A DNA stretch of 64,000 nucleotides from Polyangiaceae bacterium (GCA_019637265.1 JAHBVY010000005.1:1-64000), one strand, 5' to 3'. Counted from the stretch's first letter, positions 9,576-18,465 are shown. Translations and numbers: made by a program. Notes: generated by a model not told the origin, from the sequence alone.

Positions 9576-12535
9576 GCGCGAGCGATCCGTTCAAGGCCTT
9601 GCGCGACAACCGCGCCGCACTGCTCGCCTGCGAAGCTATCGGCTGGCTGCACATGGCGGGCAAGGTGCATCCCGACTTCGTGAAGCAGCAGGCGTCCGAC
9701 GCGGTCAAGGGGGCCACGACGTGGAACCAGATTAATTGGGCCACGAACGTCATCGGCAAGTTTGGATCGCTTCCCAGTGTTGGCGCGAAGGCCATCACGC
9801 CGAATGACCTCTTCGAAAAGCACCAAGGTCCGAAGCGGAACGCCCCTGAGACCGATAACGTACTCGGCCTTCTCCAAGCCGCGCACGCGATGGCGTCGGG
9901 CATCGAGAAGAACACGCCCGGCGACTACCAGAAGCAGCCCTCTGCCCAGACGTGGCTCACGACGGCGTTCGGGCATCCCGTTCAGAACCTCCTCGGCACG
10001 ACCCCGCCAGCCATCCTCACGGGCGGCGCGTGGTCGACCACCGAGCAGCAGATCGGGACCATCATCGGTGGTCTCGCCGCGCGGGTGAAGGACCCGACGA
10101 ACCTCAACGAGTGGATCAAGTGGCGCAACGGCGCGATTGGCTCTGCGGGCTGGCTGCGTGAAGCGTTCACAACCACGCTCGCCGAGACGCGCGTCCCCAA
10201 CAACGACGTCACGCTGTGGGACCAGTCCTTCATCGCCGCCGCGCTCTTCAAGGCGGCCGCCGCAGGCGCAGTGCTCTCGGGAACGTCCTTCGAGTGGCGC
10301 AAAGGCAAGGCGAACACGCGCTGGCGCGTGCTCACCATCGGCATCGGCACCGAGCACTACGAGGCGCGCGCCGTACGCATCGGCGACTGGACCGGCACGC
10401 GCGACGCGATCGCTTCGTTCTTCGATGAGGTCTGCGCGTTCGTCGAGGTCGACCTCGCCATCGGCGCCTGCGTCTACCGCGACGAGCGCACGCTCTCATT
10501 CACGTTTCCTGGCTATCGGCTCGACTGCAAGGACAGCCTTAACGACGACTTGGCCAAGAAGCTGCGCGCGAGCATCGAGACCGAGGTTGACAAGCTCGCC
10601 AAGACGCAAGCCTTCGAGACGCCACCGCTGGTGCGGCTCTCGTCCTCGACACGCTCGTTCATCGCGATGTCTCGCGAGCTGGCTGAGGCGCGTCGGGTCT
10701 TGGAGGTGCCTGTTCACCGGGCGTGGTCCATTGCGAGTGACGGCAGCCGGGGCAAGCACGTCTGCCCGGTAACGCTGGTGCGCGCCGGTGAGCCGTCGAA
10801 CAACGGCAGCGACCGCAAGCAGGACGCCTCGAAGAGCGCGTATGACCGAAGGACAGGCCGCCGGTCGGCGTGGGAGCAGAGCGGCGGCGACACCATCTGG
10901 ATCAGCGAGGTCGCTGACGAGAACGACCGCGTCGCCCTGCTGACGTTCAGCTTGGGCCTTGAAGGTTGGCTCGACAGCACGCACGTGGACTCGCTGCGCG
11001 CGCAGAGCGTCGTCGAATGGCGCGCGAACAACGCCTCGCTCGCGGCCATCAACGCGAGCACGCCACGAGCCTCGCTCCGCACGCACGTCGAAGGCTTCGT
11101 GAACTCGCCAACCAAGAGCGCCAAAGGAACACTGAACGACGCCGTCCTCTCCTCGCTGAACGACGGCTTCGCCCACGAGATCTCACTCGAGGACTTCTTC
11201 CACAAGGTCGTCGAGGATCGTGCGGGCACTTCGGCGTGGTCGTCGCTCAACGAGACCCGCGCGGCGTGGCTCACGCACCAGCTCTTCCGCAAGAATGCCT
11301 CGCCGGGGCGCGTACACCGCTTCTGGCGCACGACGCGGGCGTTCTTCGCCGAGGCGCTCGAGGAGTTTCGCACGCTGGTCTCGGGTACCGGTGGCGCTCG
11401 CACGCAGCGCCTGAGCCTGACGCTCTCAGGCGGCACCAACCTGCGCGTCGGCGAGGTGTACGCCGGGCACCTGCCGTCGGCCCCGAACGCGCCGTTCGAA
11501 ATCCTGCGCCGCGCGAGCGACTTCGTGACGGTCTGCAACCTCGCGCGCGTGCTCGGCCCAGACGGCGACGCCGCAAAGCTCAAGGGAATGCAGTTCGATG
11601 CGTCGGACGACGATGGGCAGCGACGCTGTTTCACCATCGACGCGGTCTCGGCCGCCGAAGGTGCCCTGTGGTCGTACCGCCCGCTCATCGTGCTCGAAGA
11701 GAACCCTGAGCGCTTCCGCGTGCTTGTCCCGCTAGCAGCGGAGGCCGCGTGCGTGGACCACATCATCACCAAGTGGCGCAAGGAGATGTCGCGTGTGTGG
11801 GACAGGCTCCCCCTGCGCATCGGCGTCATCGGCTTCCCGCGCAAGACGCCGTTCCAGGCCGTCATCGAAGCCACGCGCAACGTCGAGGACGACCTCGGGG
11901 CAGCGGGCGGCGAGCGCTGGCGCGTGGCCGCGGTTGGTGTGCAGCCGAGCACGACCAAGCTCTCGTTCGAGGTGGCTGGCAAGAGCGAGCAGGTCGAGCT
12001 GCCCTCGCAGCTCGCGGATGGTCGCGACGATGTCTACTTCTCCAATCTCGCCGTCGTTGGTGCCGAGCGTGAAGCACGCGACTTCACGGCGCCCCGACCT
12101 GACGGAGCCTCGGTCGTCTATCGACGCGCCGCAGAGCTGAAGCCGGGCGACGAGGTCTTCGTCGAGCCCTCGCGCTACGCCTGTGTGTTCCTCGACTCGA
12201 CGGCGTGCCGCTTCGAGCCCATCACCGTGCACCCGCTCTCCGAGTGGGATCGACGGCGAACCGTCTGGGATCTGGTCGAGAAAGCCGCGCCAAGCCTGAC
12301 GGCAGCCCGCGCGGTCGAGCAGTCGCTGCGCGAGGCACGAGAGCGATGGACCGACGAGAACGGCGTACTCGACTGCGCCGCGTGGACCGGGTGGGTGCAT
12401 GCCGTCCTCGCGAACGAGTGGAACGCCAAGGAGCACCTGCAAGACCTTGAACACGCAGCGCAAGACGGCCTGCTCGAGCGCGTCTTGAGCTGGCACCTGC
12501 ACGTCCTGAAACAGACGACCGGAGTGAGCCCATGA
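9572..12535 (+). CDS. csx11: Cas10-like large subunit, Csx11 family (subtype III-C type), degenerate
   Basis: 987 residues. The N-terminus (NRAALLACEAIGWLHMAGK) aligns by eye with the Cas10/Csx11 HD motif but has H27-M28 where HD is expected. The first palm region reads IGACVYRDERTLSF around residues 297-309, and no GGDD is found anywhere. The middle segment TIWISEVADENDRVALLTF (441-459) is characteristic of Csx11. The preceding zinc knuckle is reduced to CPVT (C398, T401). Subtype III-C is known for an extremely diverged Cas10 with an inactive cyclase. Inference: a structural large subunit with neither DNase nor cyclic-oligoadenylate synthesis. Start ATG follows GAGG and overlaps the RAMP stop. 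Confidence 0.75.
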   Translation: MSASDPFKALRDNRAALLACEAIGWLHMAGKVHPDFVKQQASDAVKGATTWNQINWATNVIGKFGSLPSVGAKAITPNDLFEKHQGPKRNAPETDNVLGLLQAAHAMASGIEKNTPGDYQKQPSAQTWLTTAFGHPVQNLLGTTPPAILTGGAWSTTEQQIGTIIGGLAARVKDPTNLNEWIKWRNGAIGSAGWLREAFTTTLAETRVPNNDVTLWDQSFIAAALFKAAAAGAVLSGTSFEWRKGKANTRWRVLTIGIGTEHYEARAVRIGDWTGTRDAIASFFDEVCAFVEVDLAIGACVYRDERTLSFTFPGYRLDCKDSLNDDLAKKLRASIETEVDKLAKTQAFETPPLVRLSSSTRSFIAMSRELAEARRVLEVPVHRAWSIASDGSRGKHVCPVTLVRAGEPSNNGSDRKQDASKSAYDRRTGRRSAWEQSGGDTIWISEVADENDRVALLTFSLGLEGWLDSTHVDSLRAQSVVEWRANNASLAAINASTPRASLRTHVEGFVNSPTKSAKGTLNDAVLSSLNDGFAHEISLEDFFHKVVEDRAGTSAWSSLNETRAAWLTHQLFRKNASPGRVHRFWRTTRAFFAEALEEFRTLVSGTGGARTQRLSLTLSGGTNLRVGEVYAGHLPSAPNAPFEILRRASDFVTVCNLARVLGPDGDAAKLKGMQFDASDDDGQRRCFTIDAVSAAEGALWSYRPLIVLEENPERFRVLVPLAAEAACVDHIITKWRKEMSRVWDRLPLRIGVIGFPRKTPFQAVIEATRNVEDDLGAAGGERWRVAAVGVQPSTTKLSFEVAGKSEQVELPSQLADGRDDVYFSNLAVVGAEREARDFTAPRPDGASVVYRRAAELKPGDEVFVEPSRYACVFLDSTACRFEPITVHPLSEWDRRRTVWDLVEKAAPSLTAARAVEQSLREARERWTDENGVLDCAAWTGWVHAVLANEWNAKEHLQDLEHAAQDGLLERVLSWHLHVLKQTTGVSP

Positions 12536-13488
12536 GCAGTAACCAACAGCAGTCGCAGCAGCGCAGCTTTCAGGTGTTTCACACCGTGGGCCTCGCGATC
12601 GATCCCATCCACATTGGCACGGGAGGTGCTCGGCTCGGGCGCGTCGACAACACCATCGTGCGCGACCCGGTGACGCGCATCCCGAAGATCCCGGGTTCGA
12701 GCCTCGCGGGCGTCCACCGCGCCTACGCGGCGATGGCACTCGAAGACGCGCGTACTGAGAACGACAGACGAACGTACTACCCGGATGATGCTGGACAGGG
12801 CTCGGCAAACAACGACGGCGGAGGTCCGATCAACGCGGTCTTCGGCCACAGGAACTTCGCTGGCCTCGCAGCGTTTAGCGACGCGCAGGTGGTGCTCTTC
12901 CCTGTGGCTTCGCGAGAAGGTCCGCTGTGGGTGACGTCGCCGAGCGCGCTGCATTTCGTCGGTGCGAACGCGACGGTCGACGACGCGAACAAGAACAAGG
13001 CCCAGCGAGGTGGCGAGAAGGGGCCCATCAACCTGGGGTGGCTTCAGCTCGAGGCCGAGTCGTGGACGGGCCTTCAGGCGGTGAAGGACGCGCTCAAGGG
13101 CTTCGGCGTGTGCGAGGACTTGTACAAGGACCTGCGGGTCACTGAGCGACTCGTGCTCGTCTCCGACAAGCTCTTCGGCCACGTCGTCAACAGCAACCTC
13201 GAGGTGCGTACCTCGGTCGCCATCAACCCGGCGACGGGCGCGGCAGAAGACGGCGCGCTCTTCACCTACGAGGCGATTCCGCGCGGATCCATACTCATGT
13301 GGGACGTGACCTGCCGTGACCCGCGCCACTTCAAGGGGAAGCGCAGCGAGGACGCGGTCACCAACACGCGGCAGGTCCATGACGTAGTCGCCAAGGCGCA
13401 CCCGCTGCTCGCGGCGCTCGGTATCGGCGGCATGGGGACTCGCGGCATGGGGCGCCTCGAAGTGCTCGCCGTCGGAGGTGCTCAATGA
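12532..13488 (+). CDS. cmr4: Type III CRISPR RAMP Cmr4 (Cas7 backbone, target-RNA nuclease)
   Basis: 318 residues. Near the N-terminus HIGTGGARLGRVDNTIVRD is followed by IPKIPGSSLAGVHRA, matching the Cmr4 pattern of G-x-G..VD-x-x-I-x-R-(E/D)..IPGSSLKG. D39 sits where P. furiosus Cmr4 has its catalytic D26, so cleavage of target RNA at 6-nt steps is predicted to be kept. The C-terminal GIGGMGTRGMGRLEV is the RAMP glycine loop. GGAG lies 7 bases before the ATG, which overlaps the csx11 stop. Confidence 0.88.
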   Translation: MSSNQQQSQQRSFQVFHTVGLAIDPIHIGTGGARLGRVDNTIVRDPVTRIPKIPGSSLAGVHRAYAAMALEDARTENDRRTYYPDDAGQGSANNDGGGPINAVFGHRNFAGLAAFSDAQVVLFPVASREGPLWVTSPSALHFVGANATVDDANKNKAQRGGEKGPINLGWLQLEAESWTGLQAVKDALKGFGVCEDLYKDLRVTERLVLVSDKLFGHVVNSNLEVRTSVAINPATGAAEDGALFTYEAIPRGSILMWDVTCRDPRHFKGKRSEDAVTNTRQVHDVVAKAHPLLAALGIGGMGTRGMGRLEVLAVGGAQ

Positions 13489-13985
13489 CCGTCCAAAACC
13501 TCGACGCCGCCTGCGCGAAGCTCGGCGCCAAGCTCGCCGCTTCGGGAAACAAAGACACGGAGAACAGCATCACGAAGGCGCTCGGCGTGCTTGAGGAGCA
13601 AGGCGTGTACGCGCTGCTCCTCTACCTTGTCGCAAGGGAGAGCGGAAAGTTCGTCCCCGACCTGCTTGAGTTCATGGAGCAGTGGTGCGGATTGCAGAAC
13701 GGAAGGCAGCTTTGGAACTCTTGGGCCGACAAGCGCAAGAAGCTCGACGAATTCGAGAAGAAGTTGAAGTCAGCGAAGGCGCAGGGCGAAAGAGACAAAG
13801 CCAAGAAGGACCTTGATGCAGCAAAGAAGACCGCGAACGACGCACGCGATGCAATCTTCAACGCACTGAGCGGTCACTCGAGCGACCTCGACAAGCTGCT
13901 CTTCGCGCGCGACCTGCTGCACCGCGCGCTCGTCTACGCGCGCTACCACGCCAAGGCAGCACAGACGGGTGGAGCGAAGGCGTGA
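13485..13985 (+). CDS. cmr5: Type III CRISPR small subunit Cmr5
   Basis: 166 residues, mostly helical. ENSITKALGVLEEQGVYALLLYL near the start and LLFARDLLHRALVYARYHAKA at the end match the Cmr5 small subunit, which lines the inner filament of the effector. A Lys/Glu/Asp-rich insert in the middle (about residues 85-120) makes it longer than many Cmr5 proteins. GGAGG precedes the ATG by 7 bases; the ATG overlaps the cmr4 stop. Confidence 0.83.
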   Translation: MTVQNLDAACAKLGAKLAASGNKDTENSITKALGVLEEQGVYALLLYLVARESGKFVPDLLEFMEQWCGLQNGRQLWNSWADKRKKLDEFEKKLKSAKAQGERDKAKKDLDAAKKTANDARDAIFNALSGHSSDLDKLLFARDLLHRALVYARYHAKAAQTGGAKA

Positions 13986-14866
13986 CGTGGTCGCTCTTTC
14001 GCTGGACCTGGCAGCTCGAAGGCCCACTGCATGTCGGCATGCCCCCGGCTGGCTCACTGAACCGCACGCGGCTCTACGTCCCTGCACGCGCACTCTGGGG
14101 CGCGCTGACCGCCGAGCTGGCTCGTCGAGAAGCACAGGCCGGGAACGCCCCGCAGTACCCGACCGTCGGAGAGCACCTTCAAAAGGACTACCGCTTCACG
14201 TACCTCTATCCGGCCGAGAAGGTTGGGGACACGTGGCGCGCATGGCTCCCAAGCTACCGCGACACGCTGGGACTCGGGTGGTCCCGCGAGGACCAGACTG
14301 AAGCTGTCGTAAGCGATCGGCAGCTTCGACGACGCCTGCTCTCGACGAGACCCGGCACGTCCATCGACGCGAGCACCGATGCAGCGGATGATGGCTCACT
14401 GCGTGAGACGGAGGTCCTGGAGGCGCACTGGCGCGACGCGCACGGCGGTGATGGTGGCCTGGTCGCGTTGGTCGGCTACGTCTTCATCCGCACTGCGAAG
14501 GCCAAGGACAAATTCCCTGTCGAGCGTCGGCGGCTCGATGCGATCAAGGACCTCTTCATCGGCGGCGACACCCGTTACGGCTTGGGTCATGTCCGCCGCA
14601 TCGCGTTCGACATCGTAAAGCGGGCGGAGGCATTCGGCGGGGTGGCCACGCTCAATGAGGATAGCCCGCAGATCGAGGCTTCGACAGTGCATGCCCACGC
14701 GCGTGGTGGTGCCTTCCTGAAGGGCGCCTTGGAACTCCTCGGGGGGTGGGATCGGGGAGCTATTCGTGATCTCGACCAGTCCGCGCCTCTCTGGCAGCCT
14801 GGCTCCTACGCAGCGCTCATCCAGTGGTCGATCGAAGCGGACGGCTCGTGGAAGGCCGTACGGTGA
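13982..14866 (+). CDS. Type III CRISPR RAMP protein (Cmr3/Cas5-position)
   Basis: 294 residues. LHVGMPPAGSLNRTRLYVPARALWGALTAELAR is an N-terminal RAMP pattern (split here only by description), and DTRYGLGHVRRI is a glycine loop. As the last unassigned RAMP of the six-gene set it probably fills the Cmr3 (group 5) place that holds the crRNA 5' tag, but sequence alone does not prove this. The start is GTG overlapping the cmr5 stop (GTGA), with GGAG 7 bases upstream. This gene ends the defence operon; 63 bases later the convergent idh gene ends. Confidence 0.72.
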   Translation: MTWSLFRWTWQLEGPLHVGMPPAGSLNRTRLYVPARALWGALTAELARREAQAGNAPQYPTVGEHLQKDYRFTYLYPAEKVGDTWRAWLPSYRDTLGLGWSREDQTEAVVSDRQLRRRLLSTRPGTSIDASTDAADDGSLRETEVLEAHWRDAHGGDGGLVALVGYVFIRTAKAKDKFPVERRRLDAIKDLFIGGDTRYGLGHVRRIAFDIVKRAEAFGGVATLNEDSPQIEASTVHAHARGGAFLKGALELLGGWDRGAIRDLDQSAPLWQPGSYAALIQWSIEADGSWKAVR

Positions 14867-14929
14867 CGGAGCAGAGCGACGCGAGCACGCGCTCCCCGAA
14901 GATGCGCCAACCAACAAGCCCCCCTTCGC

Positions 14930-15961
14930 TCAACCGTTCAACCGCTCGATCACCGCCTGCACGAAGCCTTGGGTGCCGAGCTCACCGCCTAGGTCGCGCG
15001 TCTTCTGGCCGTCCTCCAGGGCGGCGCTGTAGGCGCGCTTGATCTTCTCTGCGACCTCGGCGCAGCGCGGGTCGTGGCGCGTGTCCGCCAGGCGATTGAG
15101 CATCATGGTGCCGCTCATCAACAGCGCGAGTGGGTTGGCCACGCCCTTGCCCGCGATGTCTGGCGCGGAGCCATGCACCGCCTCGAACACCGCGTCATCG
15201 TCGCCGATGTTCGCGCCCGGCGTGACGCCCAGGCCACCGACCAAGCCGGCGCACAGATCGCTCACGAGGTCGCCGTACAGGTTCTCACACAGGATGATGT
15301 CGAACTGCGACGGGTCCTGCACGAGCTTCATGTGCGCTGCGTCGATGATGACCTCCTCGTACTTGATGTTCGGGTAGTCCTCGTTGTGCACCTTGCGCGC
15401 CTCGTCGATGAACATGCCGTCGCTCATCTTCATGATGTTCGCCTTGTGGAACACCGAGATCTTCTTCCTCTGACGGTGCGTGGCGTACTTGAAGGTCCAG
15501 TGCGCGATGCGGTGGCACGCGACGCGCGTCGCCACCTTGAGCGACGCCACCACGCCGTCCGTGATGAGGTTCTCGATGCCGCTGTAGAGGCCCTCGGTGT
15601 TCTCCCGCACGATGATCAGGTCCACGTCCTCGAAGCGGGTCTTCACGCCGGGCATGCTGCGCACCGGGCGCACCGCGGCGTACAGGTTGAGCTTTTTCCT
15701 CAAGGCAACGTTCACCGAGCTGAAGCCCGCGCCGATGGGCGTGGTGCACGGGCCCTTGAGCGCGACGTGGTGCTCACGGATGGCGGCGACCGTCTCCGCG
15801 GGCAGTAAGTCTTCCTTACCGCGGTCGAGGGCCGCGACACCGGCGTACTGGGTCACGAAGCGCACCGGCGCCTCCGCCGCTTCGAACACCGCCTTGACGG
15901 CGTCGCTCACCTCCGGGCCGATGCCATCGCCAGGGATCAGGACAACTGTGTGGATCGTCAT
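14930..15961 (-). CDS. NAD-dependent isocitrate dehydrogenase
   Basis: 343 residues. Oxidatively decarboxylates isocitrate to 2-oxoglutarate in the TCA cycle. Seen: TIHTVVLIPGDGIGPEV at the start; the substrate loop FSSVNVALRKKLNLYAAVRP; IVRENTEGLYSG; the metal-binding ENLYGDLVSDLCAG; and VFEAVHGSAPDIAGKGVANP. The S-x-N-x-x-x-R substrate motif and missing isopropylmalate features favour isocitrate over 3-isopropylmalate dehydrogenase. The frame stays open far upstream, but family alignment puts the start at ATG 15961. It converges on the CRISPR operon. Confidence 0.93.
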   Translation of the reverse strand: MTIHTVVLIPGDGIGPEVSDAVKAVFEAAEAPVRFVTQYAGVAALDRGKEDLLPAETVAAIREHHVALKGPCTTPIGAGFSSVNVALRKKLNLYAAVRPVRSMPGVKTRFEDVDLIIVRENTEGLYSGIENLITDGVVASLKVATRVACHRIAHWTFKYATHRQRKKISVFHKANIMKMSDGMFIDEARKVHNEDYPNIKYEEVIIDAAHMKLVQDPSQFDIILCENLYGDLVSDLCAGLVGGLGVTPGANIGDDDAVFEAVHGSAPDIAGKGVANPLALLMSGTMMLNRLADTRHDPRCAEVAEKIKRAYSAALEDGQKTRDLGGELGTQGFVQAVIERLNG

Positions 15962-16085
15962 GGTTCTCTCTCGCTCGGGCCTGGGGCACCTTCGGTGCGC
16001 CGGCCGCAGGTTGAGGCGGGCAGCTCCCGAGGGGGCACGGGGGCTCGCCAGGGTTCTAGAGAACACGCCCGGCGACTTCAAGCGG

Positions 16086-16099
16086 TCCCCAAAACCAGC
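16086..16099 (-). repeat. Dispersed G-rich motif, short copy
   Basis: On the minus strand reads GCTGGTTTTGGGGA, about 125 bp upstream of the isocitrate dehydrogenase start and in the same sense as that gene. Member of the dispersed intergenic motif described in the findings. Confidence 0.5.
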
Positions 16100-16234
16100 T
16101 GCGCTGAAGCGCGCTGAGACGGTGGCGCGGAGGCGAGGGACGATCCATAGCTGGCGCGCACTCGACACCGCGCCGCGGCGGCTCCAGGTACCGCCCAACC
16201 CCCTCGAAGAGAGAGCGCGCTCGCGCACCACGCC

Positions 16235-17479
16235 ATGAGCTCCCCCGCCCCGGCCGCTCGCCCCATGCGGCTGCTCCCCGAGCCCCAACCCGCCTCCCCC
16301 GGGCGACTCCCCGTCGAGCCCGTCATCACGCCGCCGTTCGCGCTCCTCTTGTTCACGCAGGGCGTGTTCGGGCTCGCGTTCTCCTTGTTCTTCCTGCTCC
16401 CCAAGTTCCTGACGCGGGAGCTCGCGGCCACGGGCGGCCAAATCGGGCTCACCGCCGCGCTGGCGCCCGCCGCTGGGGTGCTCGGGATCCCGCTGATCGC
16501 AGTGGCGGTGGAGCGCTTCGGCCGTAAGCGCCTGGTGACGCTGGGCGCCACCGTCGCGGCGATGGCGGCGTTCGGTTACCTGTGGGTGGATCGGGTGGGG
16601 CCGCTCCTCATCACGCTTCGCTGCGTGCAGGGGCTGGCCTTCTCGTTGGCGTTCAACGCCGCCGCCACCCTCGCGGCGGATCTCGCGCCGCGCGCGCGGC
16701 TGTCCCAGGCGCTCGGCTGGTTCGGCGTCTCGTTCCTGGCCACCAACGCCGCCGCGCCGCTGATCGCCGAGCCGATCGCGGATCACTTCGGCTGGAAGTC
16801 AGTGTTCCTGTTTTCAACCGGGCTCACCCTGTTGGCGGCGCTGCTCAGCACGCGGCTGATCGAGCCCGCTCACGATCAGCCGCGAGCCGGCGCGCGGGCG
16901 GTGGCGCCAGCGGACGACACCATCCTCGCGGCGCTGCTGAAGCCGCGCGTGCTCGCGGTGTGCTTCGGCGCGCTGGTGGCGGGCGCGGGGCTCGGCGCGG
17001 TGTTCACCTTCCATCAGCCCTACGCGCTGAAGCTGGGGGCCGACCGGGTGGGCGGCTTCTTCCTCGGTTACACGGCCGCCGCGGTGCTGGTGCGGGTGCT
17101 GCTCGGTGGGCTGCCGGATCGCGTGGGGCGGCTCCGGGTGGGCGCGGCGTCGCTGGGGGGCTACGTGGTCGTGGTGGCGGCGATGGGCTCGCTCACGCCC
17201 GCGCTGCTGGTGCCGTTCGGCGCGGCGTTTGGGTTGGTGCACGGGCTGATGTACCCGGCGCTGAACGCGGTCGCCGTGGAGGACGCCACGGATCACCAGC
17301 GGGGCGCGGTGATGAGCTACTTCAACGGCGCCTTCAACTTGGGCGTCGCCGGCGCGAGCCTGGGGCTCGGCTACGTCGCCGACGCGTTCGGCTACCGCGT
17401 GCTCTTCTGGCTCACGGCGGGCGTGGTGCTGCTCGCCCTGCCCGTCCTCGCCTGGGGTCGCGCCAGCTCCCGCGGCTGA
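16235..17479 (+). CDS. Major facilitator superfamily transporter
   Basis: 414 residues with about 12 hydrophobic segments after a Pro-rich 30-residue cytoplasmic N-terminus. The loop between TM2 and TM3 (VERFGRKRLVTLG) has the MFS motif A form, and a second copy (GLPDRVGRLRVG) follows in the C-terminal half. Substrate cannot be told; the sequence resembles drug-efflux-like MFS proteins. The start may be ATG 16235 or 16265; neither has a clear ribosome binding site. Divergent from idh. Confidence 0.88.
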   Translation: MSSPAPAARPMRLLPEPQPASPGRLPVEPVITPPFALLLFTQGVFGLAFSLFFLLPKFLTRELAATGGQIGLTAALAPAAGVLGIPLIAVAVERFGRKRLVTLGATVAAMAAFGYLWVDRVGPLLITLRCVQGLAFSLAFNAAATLAADLAPRARLSQALGWFGVSFLATNAAAPLIAEPIADHFGWKSVFLFSTGLTLLAALLSTRLIEPAHDQPRAGARAVAPADDTILAALLKPRVLAVCFGALVAGAGLGAVFTFHQPYALKLGADRVGGFFLGYTAAAVLVRVLLGGLPDRVGRLRVGAASLGGYVVVVAAMGSLTPALLVPFGAAFGLVHGLMYPALNAVAVEDATDHQRGAVMSYFNGAFNLGVAGASLGLGYVADAFGYRVLFWLTAGVVLLALPVLAWGRASSRG

Positions 17480-17498
17480 ACGCCGGGAGCCTCGCGGA

Positions 17499-18260
17499 TC
17501 ACCTCGCGCCGGACTGGGACGGCGCTCGGGATGCCGTCTGGCCAGCTGACTTAGGCGCTGGAGCCCGAGTCTTTCCAGCTGACTTAGGCGCTGACGCGCC
17601 GTGATTCGTCTGCTTGGCTGACTTGGAGGCGGACGGCAGATCGTCCTCATAGAGCTCGTCCTGCTCCTCCTCCGAGTCCAGCTCCTCCGGCGCGGCCTCC
17701 GCCGAGACCGGCACCAGCCCGGTGACGTTGCCCTCGATGCTCCAACCGAGCAGCAGATCGTGCAGCGTCGGGTCGACGAACCAACTCTCGGCGGCCACCG
17801 CGCCCTTCGGCTGCACCAGCGCCCAGTGGTGGTGCGCGAAGCTCGCCCCAGGCAGCTTCACCCCGAACAGGCGCGGCCCCGCGCTCTGCACCGGGCGCGC
17901 CGTCGCGTCGATGCCCTGACCATCAGCCACCCTGTTGAAGATCGCGACGAACAGCGCGGTGTACTCCTCCGAGCCACCGGTGCGCTCCGCGCCGTCCGCG
18001 GCGCCCGAGCCAGGCGTGGGGGCGCCGTACTTCAGGCCCTGACTGGTCAGCTCCAGCGCGAGATCGATCGCCTTGCGCGGGCTGTCCACCCGCCGCGAGG
18101 CCGCCAAGCGGTCGATCCGCCGCTCGAGGCTGGGGCTCAGCCGCGCGCTCACGCTGACCAGCTCGTGCGGACCGCTGACGCGCAGCCCATGCCAGCGCGC
18201 GATCACGCCGCCGAGCACCGTGAAGAACACGGCCCACATCAGGCGCCGACGCCAGTTCAT
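17499..18260 (-). CDS. Hypothetical membrane-anchored protein
   Basis: 253 residues. A single N-terminal hydrophobic segment (LMWAVFFTVLGGVIA) acts as a signal anchor. The middle (RKAIDLALELTSQGLKYG, FAHHHWALVQPKG, AESWFVDPTLHDLL) recalls transglutaminase-like folds but no Cys-His-Asp triad is evident. The C-terminus is acidic, then a basic tail repeating PKSAGKT/PKSAGQT. Convergent with the MFS gene, whose stop is 20 bases away. Function not recognised. Confidence 0.7.
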   Translation of the reverse strand: MNWRRRLMWAVFFTVLGGVIARWHGLRVSGPHELVSVSARLSPSLERRIDRLAASRRVDSPRKAIDLALELTSQGLKYGAPTPGSGAADGAERTGGSEEYTALFVAIFNRVADGQGIDATARPVQSAGPRLFGVKLPGASFAHHHWALVQPKGAVAAESWFVDPTLHDLLLGWSIEGNVTGLVPVSAEAAPEELDSEEEQDELYEDDLPSASKSAKQTNHGASAPKSAGKTRAPAPKSAGQTASRAPSQSGAR

Positions 18261-18392
18261 CGGGGCACCGCTCCATTCGCGCTCAGCACGGCGAAACTAT
18301 GGCAGTGGCCCGCGCGCCCGGGCCAATTTGGCGCCGAACCGCTCCTTCACGGTGGGCCCAGCGTGAGCTCGCAGCGCGACCCGCCGACTCTC

Positions 18393-18407
18393 GTCCAACC
18401 CCCTGGG
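18393..18407 (-). repeat. Dispersed G-rich motif, short copy
   Basis: Minus strand reads CCCAGGGGGTTGGAC, about 135 bp upstream of the hypothetical gene starting at 18260 and in its sense. It shares GGGGTTGGAC with the 30388 and 40649 copies. Confidence 0.5.
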
Positions 18408-18465
18408 CTCGATCGCTGAGCGCTCGCACCTCCGCTCGCCGACGAACGCAAGCGACACACGCCAC

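Noticed and set aside
10877-10893. QSGGDTIW in the Csx11-like protein as a possible GGDD
   Set aside because: Only one Asp follows the glycines, and the position aligns with the Csx11 zinc-knuckle/TIW region rather than the cyclase palm hairpin.
12175-13485. Long minus-strand open frame (436 codons) opposite cmr4
   Set aside because: Shadow of GC-rich coding DNA; no homology, and the opposite strand has clear Cmr4 and Csx11 signatures.
14867-14929. CRISPR array or att site at the end of the defence operon
   Set aside because: Only 63 bases, no repeat; no direct repeat matching the window start or a tRNA end was seen.
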